Of a DNA stretch of 64,000 nt, positions 45,928 through 54,474 are shown one piece after another. Position 1 is the first letter of the stretch, and the number at the start of each line of letters is the position of its first letter. The translations under genes and the position numbers were made by a program. The notes under the pieces were generated by a model, which saw only the letters and a program-made list of their open reading frames with translations, did no database searches and had not been told where the DNA came from. The stretch is from Clostridium sp. HBUAS56010 (GTDB taxonomy: Bacteria; Bacillota; Clostridia; Lachnospirales; Lachnospiraceae), in assembly GCF_007115105.1 (NCBI RefSeq), contig NZ_SULJ01000002.1, positions 244,190-308,189 on the forward strand. Direction: 5' to 3'.

Positions 45928-46761
45928 ATGCCTGGATTTCGCACTCAATTAGCCGAAGAATATGCCAGATTCCCATTGACGATTCTCAAAGCAGTCTCTT
46001 TTAATAAATTACCAGAACAGGCACCTGCCTCATATGAGACGACACGGGCAGCCTTTATCTTTCCTGTTAGTGGGAAGGCCCGTATTTCCTTTGACTCCGA
46101 AAGCTTTGATGCTTTACCTGGAAAAGTAATTCATGGCTGTCCTGGAAAACAGCTCACGTTTTTTGTCGAAGGCAGTGAGCCCTTCTGCCACATCAATTTA
46201 TATTATGATCCCTTTGAATACACAAACAAAGGAAGCACTGATTTTATACATTCTGCGTACGAATTGAGTATTACTGATAAAAAAGGAGTTCATGACTGCC
46301 TGGAGGAGTTTTTAAAACTCTCTCACTGCCATGACATCCGTTCCCGTTTCCGCATGAACTTCATGACACAACAACTGTTTGATATCTTATTTTGTTCTGA
46401 AATCAGCAAACAGGAAGCAGAAGAATTAAACATCATTAATGAAATTGCACTGTTTATCCGAAACCATTACACCCAGTCTTTGACGCTGGCAGATATCGCC
46501 GCCAATTTTGAAAAAAAGCCAGAACAGCTTTCCTATCTTTTTTATAAAGTTATGGGGATCCGTCCCATTGACTATCTGATTGAATACCGCCTGGAAACTG
46601 CGGCTGCATTGCTAAGTGAGAATGGATACAGCGTCAGACAAGCCGCCGTATCCGTTGGTTATAAAGACGAATTCTATTTTAGCCGGTTATTCAAAAAACA
46701 CATGGGATTTGCTCCAAGCAGAATCAAAAGCGGTAATAAAAAAGAAAGGATTGGATCATGA
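45928..46761 (+). CDS. AraC family transcriptional regulator
   Basis: The 277-residue protein has a cupin-like N-terminal sensing region (about residues 20-130, with IFPVSGKARISFDSESFDALPG). The C-terminal double HTH (about 175-270) is shown by LADIAANFEKKPEQLSYLFYKVMG and VRQAAVSVGYKDEFYFSRLFKKHMGFAPSR. AraC-type activators that sense ferric siderophores occur beside iron-uptake genes in Bacillus (Btr) and others. It overlaps the esterase gene by four bases and is divergent from the ABC operon, so it may activate both. Confidence 0.9.
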   Translation: MPGFRTQLAEEYARFPLTILKAVSFNKLPEQAPASYETTRAAFIFPVSGKARISFDSESFDALPGKVIHGCPGKQLTFFVEGSEPFCHINLYYDPFEYTNKGSTDFIHSAYELSITDKKGVHDCLEEFLKLSHCHDIRSRFRMNFMTQQLFDILFCSEISKQEAEELNIINEIALFIRNHYTQSLTLADIAANFEKKPEQLSYLFYKVMGIRPIDYLIEYRLETAAALLSENGYSVRQAAVSVGYKDEFYFSRLFKKHMGFAPSRIKSGNKKERIGS

Positions 46762-47525
46762 ATTCAAAAAATACAGAAAAAGAACCTTCTATTATGGAAA
46801 CACAATGGGAAGATCATAAGCTATACCTATATCTGCCCCGCTCATGGGATAAGAATAGAGAACAAAAATATCCAGTCGTCCTGGTTCAAGACGGAGATCA
46901 GGCTTATAAAGCCCTCTCCCCTGTGATAAGTGAGTTAGAAACCCTCTGGCAAAAAGGAATTGGAAGAGAATTTATAATGGTGATGATATGCCCTGTGGAC
47001 AGGCTGTCCGAATACACCCCGTGGCGTGCACCTGCTATGTCCTCCCGTTTTCCAGATTTTAGTGGCGAGGGAAGCCAGTATCTTGAATCTCTCAGGAATC
47101 GTCTTCTTCCCTGGCTTTGCGAAACTTATCAGGCAGATATACACAACAGCTCTATGCTGGGCTACTCTCTGGGAGGTCTTATCGGAATCTATGCTCTGAC
47201 AATCCAAAACTGCTGGCGTCATGTTGCTGGAATATGCAGCTCCTTCTGGTATAGTAATTGGTCTGAATATTTAGAAAATAGTTCTCTAAGCAAAGAGACA
47301 CGCTCAATTTATCTGCATTATGGGGAAGGCGAAGGGAAAGGAAAATCAGGACCTATGAAAAAGGCGAAAGAATACGCAGAGCAGACAGCTCAGTTTCTGG
47401 AAAGCAAATTTCCTGGAAAAGTGACCGTTACTAAGGATCATGGAGGCCACCATACCTTTGCAGATCAACGATTCAAAAATGGATTGTTATGGCTGAACAA
47501 AGAGATCGGGGATGATCCTTCTTAA
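46758..47525 (+). CDS. Alpha/beta hydrolase, probable siderophore esterase (esterase D/IroE-like)
   Basis: The 255-residue protein has the nucleophile Ser137 in GYSLGGL, an oxyanion region after VVLVQDGDQAY and a late catalytic His in DHGGHHTFADQ (residues 231-232). No signal peptide is seen, so it acts in the cytoplasm, as Fes/IroE-like enzymes do on imported ferric catecholate esters. The AraC regulator, with a four-base ATGA overlap, and the divergent iron ABC operon point to release of iron from a tri-ester siderophore. Direct substrate evidence is lacking. Confidence 0.8.
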   Translation: MNSKNTEKEPSIMETQWEDHKLYLYLPRSWDKNREQKYPVVLVQDGDQAYKALSPVISELETLWQKGIGREFIMVMICPVDRLSEYTPWRAPAMSSRFPDFSGEGSQYLESLRNRLLPWLCETYQADIHNSSMLGYSLGGLIGIYALTIQNCWRHVAGICSSFWYSNWSEYLENSSLSKETRSIYLHYGEGEGKGKSGPMKKAKEYAEQTAQFLESKFPGKVTVTKDHGGHHTFADQRFKNGLLWLNKEIGDDPS

Positions 47526-47562
47526 TAGTCTTGCAAGAAGGAGTAAATGGTTAATAAAGCAT

Positions 47563-47605
47563 TACAGCTTCTTCATCATTAATTTGCCTTAGTGAAGAAG
47601 CTGTA
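47563..47605. terminator. Hairpin between the convergent esterase and split-barrel protein genes
   Basis: TACAGCTTCTTCA and TGAAGAAGCTGTA form a 13-base-pair stem. Neither side has a strong T run, so it is a weaker terminator candidate for both directions. Confidence 0.5.
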
Positions 47606-47659
47606 CTATTACATCTTCCAGTAGCACTGGAAGAAAAACATATCTCAGCCATCTTATAT

Positions 47660-48112
47660 TTACGTTTCGTATCGTTCTATGCTATAGCTTTCCTTCTTAA
47701 TATCAAATATTTCTAAATAGGGAATTCCTTTTATATAGATCCATCTTTCTACATATGTAGGTGTTACCATAAATAATCGCTCATTATCTAATGAAGAATA
47801 CATCTTATATGAGCTATTAAAGTATTCTTTATAAACATTACAAAAAGGTTCACTTTTAGTTGGATGCCCTATTTCTTTACAAATTCCTTCAATCTGAATA
47901 TTATCTATGCAAAGTGCAACCAAAGGATTGTTTTTTATTTGCTGATATTTCCTAAAGGTCTTATCCGTTTGAAAATAAAAACTTTCTTCTATTCGAACAA
48001 CACTCATCATTCTAGATGTTACTTTGTTATTGTCAACGGTTGAAAGAACCATTTTTCTTGCATTACCAAATTCATCAAAAAATTTAAATAAATTAATATG
48101 AAACTCACTCAT
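47660..48112 (-). CDS. Pyridoxamine 5'-phosphate oxidase-like (split-barrel) protein
   Basis: The 150-residue protein has the split-barrel pattern MVLSTVDNNKVTSRMMSV, SFYFQTDKTFRKYQQIKNNPLVALCID and IEGICKEIG. These fit flavin- or F420-binding general stress proteins of the PNPOx class rather than true PdxH. It is expected to bind FMN as a dimer. Its reaction is unknown. It stands alone between the iron locus and the duplicated toxin region and may be newly acquired; its AT content is higher than that of the iron genes. Confidence 0.8.
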   Translation of the reverse strand: MSEFHINLFKFFDEFGNARKMVLSTVDNNKVTSRMMSVVRIEESFYFQTDKTFRKYQQIKNNPLVALCIDNIQIEGICKEIGHPTKSEPFCNVYKEYFNSSYKMYSSLDNERLFMVTPTYVERWIYIKGIPYLEIFDIKKESYSIERYET

Positions 48113-48449
48113 ATTTTCTCCTTTGAGTATTGAATTATATATATCGGAATTTATTAATGGATTTCTATTTTGACATTCTCTATTAAATTTAACATGATTG
48201 GGATAAGCCTCTTCTACATGTGTGGTTACAAGATCGTATCAATGGTTCATTATTCATTGTAAACCATTAAAAGCGGTATTTCTCATGACTTTCATGATGA
48301 TTTCATTGAGACTTTATTCTATTTGCAATGTCCGAACTATGTTCAGTACTATTTTAGTACCATATAAGCAGAACCGGAATATCGAATACCTATGGACTAC
48401 AACTAATGAATGGGATTTTCCCTTCTTTTACAAAGGTTATAAATTAAAC

Positions 48450-48478
48450 TTGACAGTACGGTCCACCAATGATATATT
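48450..48478 (+). promoter_or_regulatory. Promoter of antitoxin RNA A
   Basis: TTGACA at 48450-48455, 17-base spacer, TATATT at 48473-48478, plus strand. The same layout recurs at 49130-49158. Confidence 0.75.
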
Positions 48479-48484
48479 AAAATT

Positions 48485-48586
48485 ACAAAAGAGTAACCAC
48501 CACACAAGGTGGAAGCTCCCAGTATAAAGACTAATGTCCTAATGGACACCGCCTATCCTGTTTGCCGCAGGGTAGGCTATTTTTTT
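48485..48586 (+). ncRNA. Putative antisense antitoxin RNA A
   Basis: A short RNA of about 100 bases would start near 48485 and end at a terminator at 48551-48586 (GCCTATCCTG with CAGGGTAGGC, then TTTTTT). It has a CCACC-GGTGG type hairpin near 48497-48513, shared with RNA B. Its 3' end overlaps the end of toxin A on the other strand, as in TxpA/RatA-like pairs. Confidence 0.65.
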
Positions 48587-48657
48587 AACTTATCTATGTA
48601 AGTCAGCAATGCCAGGATAAAGGTTGAAAATAAAAGCACGTCTGCAAATGAAAACAT
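48577..48657 (-). CDS. Holin-like type I toxin A (26 residues)
   Basis: The 26-residue ORF reads MFSFADVLLFSTFILALLTY and then IDKLKK. It has one membrane-spanning segment with charged ends, the pattern of small holin-like (TxpA/BsrG-like) toxins that disturb the membrane. GGGAGG lies eleven bases before the ATG. Its 3' end meets the convergent antitoxin RNA, whose terminator lies over the toxin stop. A possible promoter lies near 48765-48790 on the minus strand. The family assignment rests on size, composition and arrangement, not on a search. Confidence 0.65.
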   Translation of the reverse strand: MFSFADVLLFSTFILALLTYIDKLKK

Positions 48658-48871
48658 ATCCAGCACCACCTCCCATCTCATTATGACGTAAAGACATAAA
48701 ATCTGGAAGGTTTCACCCTGTATTCGATTACTCCTGGAAATATATTACCATATATTTCCGGTGTTCACAATGTTTATTTGAACTTTCAGATTTACAGCCC
48801 CTGTATCCAAATAAATAAGATAACTCAATTTCAAACTTTGATTATTTAAAATAGATTCATTATAATATTAC

Positions 48872-48945
48872 GACAAAAAAACCGAACCCCTCATAGCAAA
48901 GGGCTCGACTTTAAATTTAATTATTATTCAACGATAGTAGCAACC
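48872..48945 (-). pseudogene. Remnant of the tuf 3' end and its terminator
   Basis: On the minus strand the sequence reads GGTTGCTACTATCGTTGAAT, matching the last seven codons of tuf and its stop. It then has the same AAAG-CGAGCCCTTTG-TATGAGGGG terminator as at 49673-49708, with a few changes. No other tuf sequence precedes it. It marks a duplication or insertion event that moved about 75 bases of tuf and its terminator away from the gene. Confidence 0.85.
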
Positions 48946-49129
48946 TTTTAAGAGGGTTTGTAAGCCTTTGAAGGTGATGTTTTCCATGGTTTTTATGATG
49001 ATTTTACCGAAAGTTTGTTACATTTGCGATGGCTGAACAATTTTGTAGTGCCATTTTAGTACCAAAAAGGCGAGCTCGGAATACCGAATACCCGCCTATA
49101 TTTTAATAGAGATTATATAAACTAAACCA

Positions 49130-49158
49130 TTGACATTACAATGCACTAATGGTATATT
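49130..49158 (+). promoter_or_regulatory. Promoter of antitoxin RNA B
   Basis: TTGACA at 49130-49135, 17-base spacer, TATATT at 49153-49158, plus strand. Confidence 0.75.
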
Positions 49159-49164
49159 TGAATT

Positions 49165-49257
49165 ACAAAGAGATAGCCGCCCACAAAGTGGTTGACCTCG
49201 GAATAATGGTTTGAAAGATCGCCCCTGTCCTCGTCAAAGTACAAGGGGCGGTTTTTT
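49165..49257 (+). ncRNA. Putative antisense antitoxin RNA B
   Basis: A transcript of about 95 bases would run from near 49165 to the terminator at 49220-49257 (CGCCCCT paired with AGGGGCG, then TTTTTT). It shares the ATTACAAA start and the CCxC-CACAA-GTGG hairpin with RNA A. It ends just before the stop of toxin B, so base pairing would occur in the extended 3' part of the toxin mRNA. Confidence 0.65.
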
Positions 49258-49263
49258 ATGTAC

Positions 49264-49353
49264 TTACTTCTTTATCAGCGAATAGATAAAGGCAAGTAAT
49301 GCAATGATGAACATTCCGAACTGCATTAAGTCCTTGAAGTCAAACATCGGCAT
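49264..49353 (-). CDS. Holin-like type I toxin B (29 residues)
   Basis: The 29-residue ORF reads MPMFDFKDLMQFGMFIIALL and then AFIYSLIKK: an acidic start, one hydrophobic span and a lysine end. The phrase FGMFIIALL is characteristic of the putative holin-like toxin family known in Firmicutes. AAGGTGGGTG lies just upstream, and a promoter follows further up. It is the counterpart of toxin A, with the convergent RNA B opposite its 3' region. The start could also be the second Met. Toxicity is inferred. Confidence 0.7.
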   Translation of the reverse strand: MPMFDFKDLMQFGMFIIALLAFIYSLIKK

Positions 49354-49406
49354 CACCCACCTTCTGGGGAGGCTCACCACCTTGTACACGGTTATCTCAT
49401 GTCGTT

Positions 49407-49435
49407 ATAATAGCATATCTCACATCAATGTGTAA
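49407..49435 (-). promoter_or_regulatory. Promoter of toxin B
   Basis: TTACAC at 49430-49435, 17-base spacer, TATTAT at 49407-49412 with a TG extension, minus strand, about 55 bases before the toxin ATG. The leader contains GGTGG/CCTCC complementary stretches that could hide the ribosome binding site. Confidence 0.55.
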
Positions 49436-49672
49436 TTACCTTTTCCTGGTAGTGGGAGCAATGGCGGTCCTGCTTCCTTTTTCCAACTTCCTTTCGACTT
49501 CATCCCTTTTCTCGTTGTCCTTTTTGAATTACTTTACTTTCGGTAACGGACCTGCGCCAGGACCGGTATAAAACAAATTAGAATTCACGATTTCCGACAT
49601 AGCCACGCCAGTTATACTAATTGAGCTTGGCTTTTCTCCCCTTCTCATTTTTAGTACCACAAGACAAAAAGA

Positions 49673-49708
49673 AAAAGCCGACCCCCTCATAACAAAGGGC
49701 TCGGCTTT
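49673..49708 (-). terminator. Terminator of tuf
   Basis: On the minus strand AAAGCCGAGCCC pairs with the GGGGTCGGCTTT side around TTTGTTATGA and is followed by TTCTTTTT. A decayed copy lies at 48872-48910. Confidence 0.85.
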
Positions 49709-49717
49709 AAATTTTAA

Positions 49718-50911
49718 TTATTCAACGATAGTAGCAACTCTTCCTGAACCTACTGTACGTCCACCTTCACGAATAGCGAAACGAAGACCCTGCTCCATAG
49801 CTACTGGGTGAATCAGCTCAACAGACATTTCTACGTTATCGCCAGGCATACACATCTCTGTGCCAGCTGGTAATTCGCAAACACCAGTTACGTCAGTTGT
49901 TCTGAAGTAGAACTGAGGTCTGTAGTTGTTGAAGAAAGGAGTATGACGTCCACCTTCATCTTTTGTTAAAACGTAAACCTGAGCTGTGAACTTACGATGG
50001 CAAGTTACAGAACCTGGTTTAACGATACACTGTCCTCTTTCGATTTCAGTTCTCTGAACGCCACGAAGTAATGCACCGATGTTATCACCAGCCTGAGCTT
50101 CGTCAAGTAACTTACGGAACATCTCAATACCAGTTACAACAACTTTACGTGTTTCTTCATGAATACCAACGATTTCAACTTCATCAGATACATGTAATGT
50201 ACCACGCTCTACTCTACCAGTAGCAACAGTACCACGACCTGTGATTGAGAAAACGTCCTCGATTGGCATTAAGAATGGCTTATCTGTTTCACGAACTGGA
50301 TCTGGAACCCACTCGTCTACTGCAGACATTAATTCAAGGATCTTATCTCCCCAAGAACTTGTAGGATCTTCAAGAGCCTTTAAAGCAGAACCCTGGATAA
50401 TTGGTGTATCATCGCCTGGGAATTCATACTCGTTTAACAGCTCACGGATTTCCATGTCTACTAATTCAAGTAACTCAGCATCGTCAACCATATCACATTT
50501 GTTCATGAATACAACGATGTAAGGAACGCCTACCTGACGGGAAAGAAGGATATGCTCTCTTGTCTGAGCCATAACACCATCGGTAGCAGCTACAACTAAG
50601 ATAGCGCCGTCCATCTGAGCAGCACCAGTGATCATGTTCTTAACGTAGTCAGCATGTCCTGGGCAGTCAACGTGTGCATAATGTCTCTTCTCTGTCTCAT
50701 ACTCAACGTGAGAAGTAGAAATTGTGATACCACGCTCTCTTTCTTCTGGAGCCTTATCAATGTTCTCGAAAGCTACTGATTCACCAGTACCTAATCTCTC
50801 ATGAAGTGTCTTTGTGATAGCAGCTGTTAAAGTTGTTTTACCGTGGTCAACGTGACCGATGGTACCGATATTACAATGGGTTTTGTTTCTTTCAAACTTA
50901 GCTTTAGCCAT
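49718..50911 (-). CDS. tuf: Elongation factor Tu
   Basis: The 397-residue GTPase delivers aminoacyl-tRNA to the ribosome. G1 [10 protein letters not shown], switch [11 protein letters not shown]4 NKCD and G5 GSALKA are intact, and the C-terminal barrel ends in [11 protein letters not shown]. It follows fusA at a distance of 154 bases, with its own promoter. In most Firmicutes rpsJ follows tuf within a few hundred bases; here a 15-kb island intervenes. Confidence 0.99.
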   Translation of the reverse strand: MAKAKFERNKTHCNIGTIGHVDHGKTTLTAAITKTLHERLGTGESVAFENIDKAPEERERGITISTSHVEYETEKRHYAHVDCPGHADYVKNMITGAAQMDGAILVVAATDGVMAQTREHILLSRQVGVPYIVVFMNKCDMVDDAELLELVDMEIRELLNEYEFPGDDTPIIQGSALKALEDPTSSWGDKILELMSAVDEWVPDPVRETDKPFLMPIEDVFSITGRGTVATGRVERGTLHVSDEVEIVGIHEETRKVVVTGIEMFRKLLDEAQAGDNIGALLRGVQRTEIERGQCIVKPGSVTCHRKFTAQVYVLTKDEGGRHTPFFNNYRPQFYFRTTDVTGVCELPAGTEMCMPGDNVEMSVELIHPVAMEQGLRFAIREGGRTVGSGRVATIVE

Positions 50912-50975
50912 TTTATAACGTCCTCCTTAATTATGCTCTTTCTGAGCTTTGTTTTTATATGTTAGGCTGTTTTTT

Positions 50976-51004
50976 ATTATATGCTATTTATGCACTATTT
51001 TCAA
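50976..51004 (-). promoter_or_regulatory. Promoter of tuf
   Basis: TTGAAA at 50999-51004, 17-base spacer, TATAAT at 50976-50981 on the minus strand, within the fusA-tuf spacer. Confidence 0.75.
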
Positions 51005-51015
51005 GCCTATTTGAC

Positions 51016-51047
51016 GGGTTTCGGGCGGTTGCTGATGCCCGAAACCC
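51016..51047 (-). terminator. Perfect 11-base-pair hairpin after fusA
   Basis: GGGTTTCGGGC pairs with GCCCGAAACCC around a ten-base loop. The following GTCAAAT lacks a T run, so termination may be partial, with read-through from fusA into tuf. Confidence 0.6.
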
Positions 51048-51065
51048 AGTAGAACCAGTTAGGAA

Positions 51066-53186
51066 TTATTTATCCTTTTTATCTGCAAGAACTTTTTCCT
51101 GAACACTCTTCGGAACCTGTTCATACTTTTCAAAGAACATGGAGAAGTTTCCACGTCCCTGAGTTCTGGAACGTAAATCTGTGGAATAACCAAACATTTC
51201 TGAAAGCGGTACATATGCTTTCACCATCTTGCCTCCACCGATGTCTTCCATGCCTTCAATACGACCACGACGGGAGTTGATATCACCGATAACATCACCC
51301 ATGTAATCTTCTGGCATAGTTACTTCTACTTTCATGATCGGCTCAAGAAGAATAGATCCACCTTTGTTCATCGCATCCTTAAACGCCATAGAACCGGCAA
51401 TATGGAATGCCATTTCACTGGAATCGACTTCATGGTAAGAACCATCATATACAGTAGCCTTAACACCAACTACAGGGAAACCACCAAGAATACCAGCCTT
51501 TGTTGCTTCCTCAATACCTTCCCCTACTGCTGGAATGTACTCCTTAGGAATCGCACCGCCGACAACGCTGGATTCGAACTTAAACAGTTCTTCACCATTG
51601 GCATCCATTGGCTCAAAGCGAACCTTACAATGTCCGTACTGTCCACGTCCACCAGACTGCTTTGCATACTTGCTGTCTACTTCTACAGTCTTTGTAAACG
51701 TTTCCTTATAAGCAACCTGAGGAGCACCAACGTTAGCTTCTACATTGAATTCACGAAGAAGACGATCTACGATGATCTCCAGATGAAGCTCACCCATACC
51801 GGAAATAATAACCTGACCAGTTTCCTGATTGGTCTTTGCACGGAATGTAGGATCTTCTTCTGCAAGTTTTGCTAAAGCCTCGCCCATCTTGCCCTGACCT
51901 GCTTTGGTCTTTGGCTCAATCGCGATATCAATAACTGGCTCTGGGAATTCCATGGACTCCAGAATAACCGGATTCTGTTCATCACAGATAGTATCACCTG
52001 TTGTGGTGAATTTAAAACCAACTGCAGATGCAATATCACCGGAATAGACTCTATCAAGCTCAGATCTCTTATTGGCATGCATCTGAAGAATACGGCCAAC
52101 ACGTTCCTTTTTGCCCTTTGTAGCATTCAGCACGTAGGAACCGGAGTTCATAACACCGGAATAAACACGGAAGAATGCCAGTTTACCAACGAATGGGTCT
52201 GTCATAATCTTGAAAGCAAGAGCTGAAAATGGTTCTTCATCAGAAGAATGTCTCTCTACTTCATTGCCGTCTAAATCAACACCCTTAATAGAAGGGATAT
52301 CAATTGGGGATGGCATATACTCAAGAATTGCATCGAGGAGCTTCTGTACACCCTTATTTCTATATGCGCTTCCGCAGCATACAGGAATAGCAGTACACTC
52401 ACAGGTTGCTCTTCTTAATACTTTCTTTAAATCTTCTGTGGATGGCTCTTCCCCTTCCAGGTATGCCATCATTAAGTCATCATCTAACTCACAGATCTTC
52501 TCTATTAACTCTGCACGGTAAAGCTCTGCATCATCTTTCATATCCTCTGGGATATCAATGATATCAACGCTGTCACCCTTGTCATCGTTATAGATATATG
52601 CTTTCATCTCGAATAAGTCGATGATTCCCTTGAATTCATCTTCTGCTCCGATAGGAAGCTGAATGCAGATTGTGTTCTTACCAAGACGATTCTTGATCTG
52701 ATCAACTGCACCATAGAAGTTTGCACCCATGATATCCATCTTGTTGATGAATGCCATACGAGGTACATTATAAGTGTCTGCCTGACGCCATACATTCTCA
52801 GACTGTGGTTCAACACCGCCCTTTGCGCAAAATACGCCGACAGCGCCGTCAAGTACACGCAGGGAACGTTCTACTTCTACTGTAAAGTCAACGTGTCCTG
52901 GAGTATCAATAATATTGATTCTGTGCTCAGGTGCACCTGGCTTTACTTTGTTATTTTCATGCATGGTCCAGTGGCATGTAGTTGCAGCAGAGGTGATTGT
53001 AATACCTCTTTCCTGCTCCTGCTCCATCCAGTCCATAGTAGCGGTACCTTCATGGGTATCACCAATTTTGTAATTTACTCCAGTATAATAGAGGATTCGC
53101 TCAGTTAATGTAGTCTTACCTGCATCAATGTGGGCCATGATACCAATATTTCTGGTAGTTTCCAATGGATATTCTCTTCCAGCCAA
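51066..53186 (-). CDS. fusA: Elongation factor G
   Basis: The 706-residue translocation GTPase has G1 [10 protein letters not shown], switch [11 protein letters not shown]4 NKMD and the domain IV tip region with GGRGQYGHC. It is full length with all five domains. It follows rpsG by 15 bases, the str-operon order. The second EF-G-like paralogue seen in some clostridia is not in the window. Confidence 0.99.
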   Translation of the reverse strand: MAGREYPLETTRNIGIMAHIDAGKTTLTERILYYTGVNYKIGDTHEGTATMDWMEQEQERGITITSAATTCHWTMHENNKVKPGAPEHRINIIDTPGHVDFTVEVERSLRVLDGAVGVFCAKGGVEPQSENVWRQADTYNVPRMAFINKMDIMGANFYGAVDQIKNRLGKNTICIQLPIGAEDEFKGIIDLFEMKAYIYNDDKGDSVDIIDIPEDMKDDAELYRAELIEKICELDDDLMMAYLEGEEPSTEDLKKVLRRATCECTAIPVCCGSAYRNKGVQKLLDAILEYMPSPIDIPSIKGVDLDGNEVERHSSDEEPFSALAFKIMTDPFVGKLAFFRVYSGVMNSGSYVLNATKGKKERVGRILQMHANKRSELDRVYSGDIASAVGFKFTTTGDTICDEQNPVILESMEFPEPVIDIAIEPKTKAGQGKMGEALAKLAEEDPTFRAKTNQETGQVIISGMGELHLEIIVDRLLREFNVEANVGAPQVAYKETFTKTVEVDSKYAKQSGGRGQYGHCKVRFEPMDANGEELFKFESSVVGGAIPKEYIPAVGEGIEEATKAGILGGFPVVGVKATVYDGSYHEVDSSEMAFHIAGSMAFKDAMNKGGSILLEPIMKVEVTMPEDYMGDVIGDINSRRGRIEGMEDIGGGKMVKAYVPLSEMFGYSTDLRSRTQGRGNFSMFFEKYEQVPKSVQEKVLADKKDK

Positions 53187-53201
53187 AGCTTTTTCCTCCT
53201 A

Positions 53202-53672
53202 TTAGAATCTGTAATGAGCAAATGCCTTGTTTGCGTCAGCCATCTTGTGCATATCTTCTTTCTTCTTAACGGCTGCACCAGTATTATTAGCGGCATCTAA
53301 AAGCTCATTTGCCAGTCTTTCCTCCTGAGTCTTCTCGCCTCTCTTACGAGAGTACAGTGTAAGCCATCTCAGGGCTAATGCCTGTCTTCTGTCTGGTCTA
53401 ACCTCGATCGGTACCTGATAGGTAGCACCACCGATACGTTTTGCCTTTACTTCAAGTACAGGCATAATGTTGTTCATTGCTTCTTCGAATACTTCAACAG
53501 CTGGTTTGCCTGTCTTTTCTTCTACACGGGTAAATGCACCGTATACGATTTTTTGAGCAACTCCTCTTTTACCATCATACATAAGGTTATTAATTAACTT
53601 TGTAACAACCTTATTATTGTATAATGGATCTGCTAATACGTCTCTTTTTTGAGTATGTCCTTTACGTGGCAC
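53202..53672 (-). CDS. rpsG: 30S ribosomal protein S7 (uS7)
   Basis: The 156-residue protein has [20 protein letters not shown], the central [24 protein letters not shown] and the C-terminal [21 protein letters not shown]7 organises the 30S head and contacts the E-site tRNA. The 177-base spacer to rpsL contains a short AACCTGTAGGTT-type hairpin near 53800 and nothing else I can name. Confidence 0.98.
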   Translation of the reverse strand: MPRKGHTQKRDVLADPLYNNKVVTKLINNLMYDGKRGVAQKIVYGAFTRVEEKTGKPAVEVFEEAMNNIMPVLEVKAKRIGGATYQVPIEVRPDRRQALALRWLTLYSRKRGEKTQEERLANELLDAANNTGAAVKKKEDMHKMADANKAFAHYRF

Positions 53673-53849
53673 GTTACTTCCCTCCTTAATATGGCTGGCA
53701 TTCCAAAATGGATTGTCCAGCTATTCATTAGATCCTAGGTACTCACAAACATTCAAGTTGCGTTCGCGCTCGGTTTCTATATATAATCCTGCAACCTACA
53801 GGTTCAATATCAAAAGTCCGGCACTAGAAAATTAAATGTGTGGTTCTAA

Positions 53850-54269
53850 TTATTTTTTGTCTTTCGGTTTTTTAGCACCGTACTTGGAACGAGCCTGTTT
53901 TCTGTTAGCTACGCCTGCAGTATCCAAAGTACCTCTAACGATATGATATCTGGTACCTGGTAAATCCTTTACTCTTCCGCCACGGATTAAAACAACGCTA
54001 TGCTCCTGTAAGTTATGTCCCTCACCTGGGATGTAGCTTGTTACTTCAATTCCGTTAGAAAGACGAACTCTGGCGATCTTTCTAAGAGCAGAGTTAGGTT
54101 TTTTAGGTGTAGCAGTCTTAACTGCAGTACAAACGCCTCTCTTCTGTGGAGCGGAAATATCAGTAGCCTTCTTCTGTAAAGAGTTATACCCCTTCTGAAG
54201 AGCTGGTGCCTGAGACTTCTTAGCACTTGTCTGTCTACCCTTTCTTACTAACTGGTTAAATGTTGGCAT
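53850..54269 (-). CDS. rpsL: 30S ribosomal protein S12 (uS12)
   Basis: The start is the ATG at 54269, eight bases after GGAGG. The 139-residue protein has [70 protein letters not shown]. The residues changed in streptomycin resistance, Lys in KKPNSALRK and Lys in RVKDLPG, are wild type. It begins the rpsL-rpsG-fusA unit. Confidence 0.98.
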   Translation of the reverse strand: MPTFNQLVRKGRQTSAKKSQAPALQKGYNSLQKKATDISAPQKRGVCTAVKTATPKKPNSALRKIARVRLSNGIEVTSYIPGEGHNLQEHSVVLIRGGRVKDLPGTRYHIVRGTLDTAGVANRKQARSKYGAKKPKDKK

Positions 54270-54360
54270 TCCATTCACCTCCTGTGATATTGTCTGTGGT
54301 TGCTGTCATCTTCAGCTTAATTTATGCACAAAAACATGACGCGTTTATGCACGCCTAATT

Positions 54361-54389
54361 ATTATATACATATTGTTTTTTTTTGTCAA
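54361..54389 (-). promoter_or_regulatory. Promoter of rpsL-rpsG-fusA
   Basis: Consensus TTGACA at 54384-54389 and TATAAT at 54361-54366 on the minus strand with a 17-base A-rich spacer, about 90 bases before rpsL. Confidence 0.85.
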
Positions 54390-54424
54390 GGATTTCTTTT
54401 TTTACAGTTTTTATACAAATTCCT

Positions 54425-54467
54425 GTAAAATTGGAAGACCCTGGCAGATACATCCGCCGGGGTCTTT
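54425..54467 (-). terminator. Terminator after rpoC
   Basis: On the minus strand AAGACCCCGGC pairs with GCCAGGGTCTT around GGATGTATCT, with a moderately T-rich tail (CCAATTTT). It separates rpoBC from rpsL. Confidence 0.65.
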
Positions 54468-54474
54468 CCTGTAT

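Larger units (their letters stand above)
48256..49710. repeat. Two diverged tandem units, each with a type I toxin-antitoxin module
   Basis: Unit A (about 48256-48945) and unit B (about 48958-49710) align at an offset of 680-700 bases over most of their length: a TTGTA-start block, an ATTTTAGTACCA motif (48350s and 49060s, again near 49648), an antisense promoter, a short RNA and a toxin ORF. Each unit ends at a tuf 3' end, the one in unit A being a remnant. Divergence is high, so the duplication is old. Confidence 0.7.

Noticed and set aside
48222-48527. 101-residue plus-strand open frame in the duplicated region
   Set aside because: It crosses the antitoxin promoter and has no ribosome binding site; the paralogous unit does not keep the frame open.
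48256-49060. Possible integrase remnant or attachment sites suggested by the repeated ATTTTAGTACCA motif
   Set aside because: The motif occurs three times but no recombinase, transposase or defined direct-repeat ends are present, so an integrative element cannot be supported.
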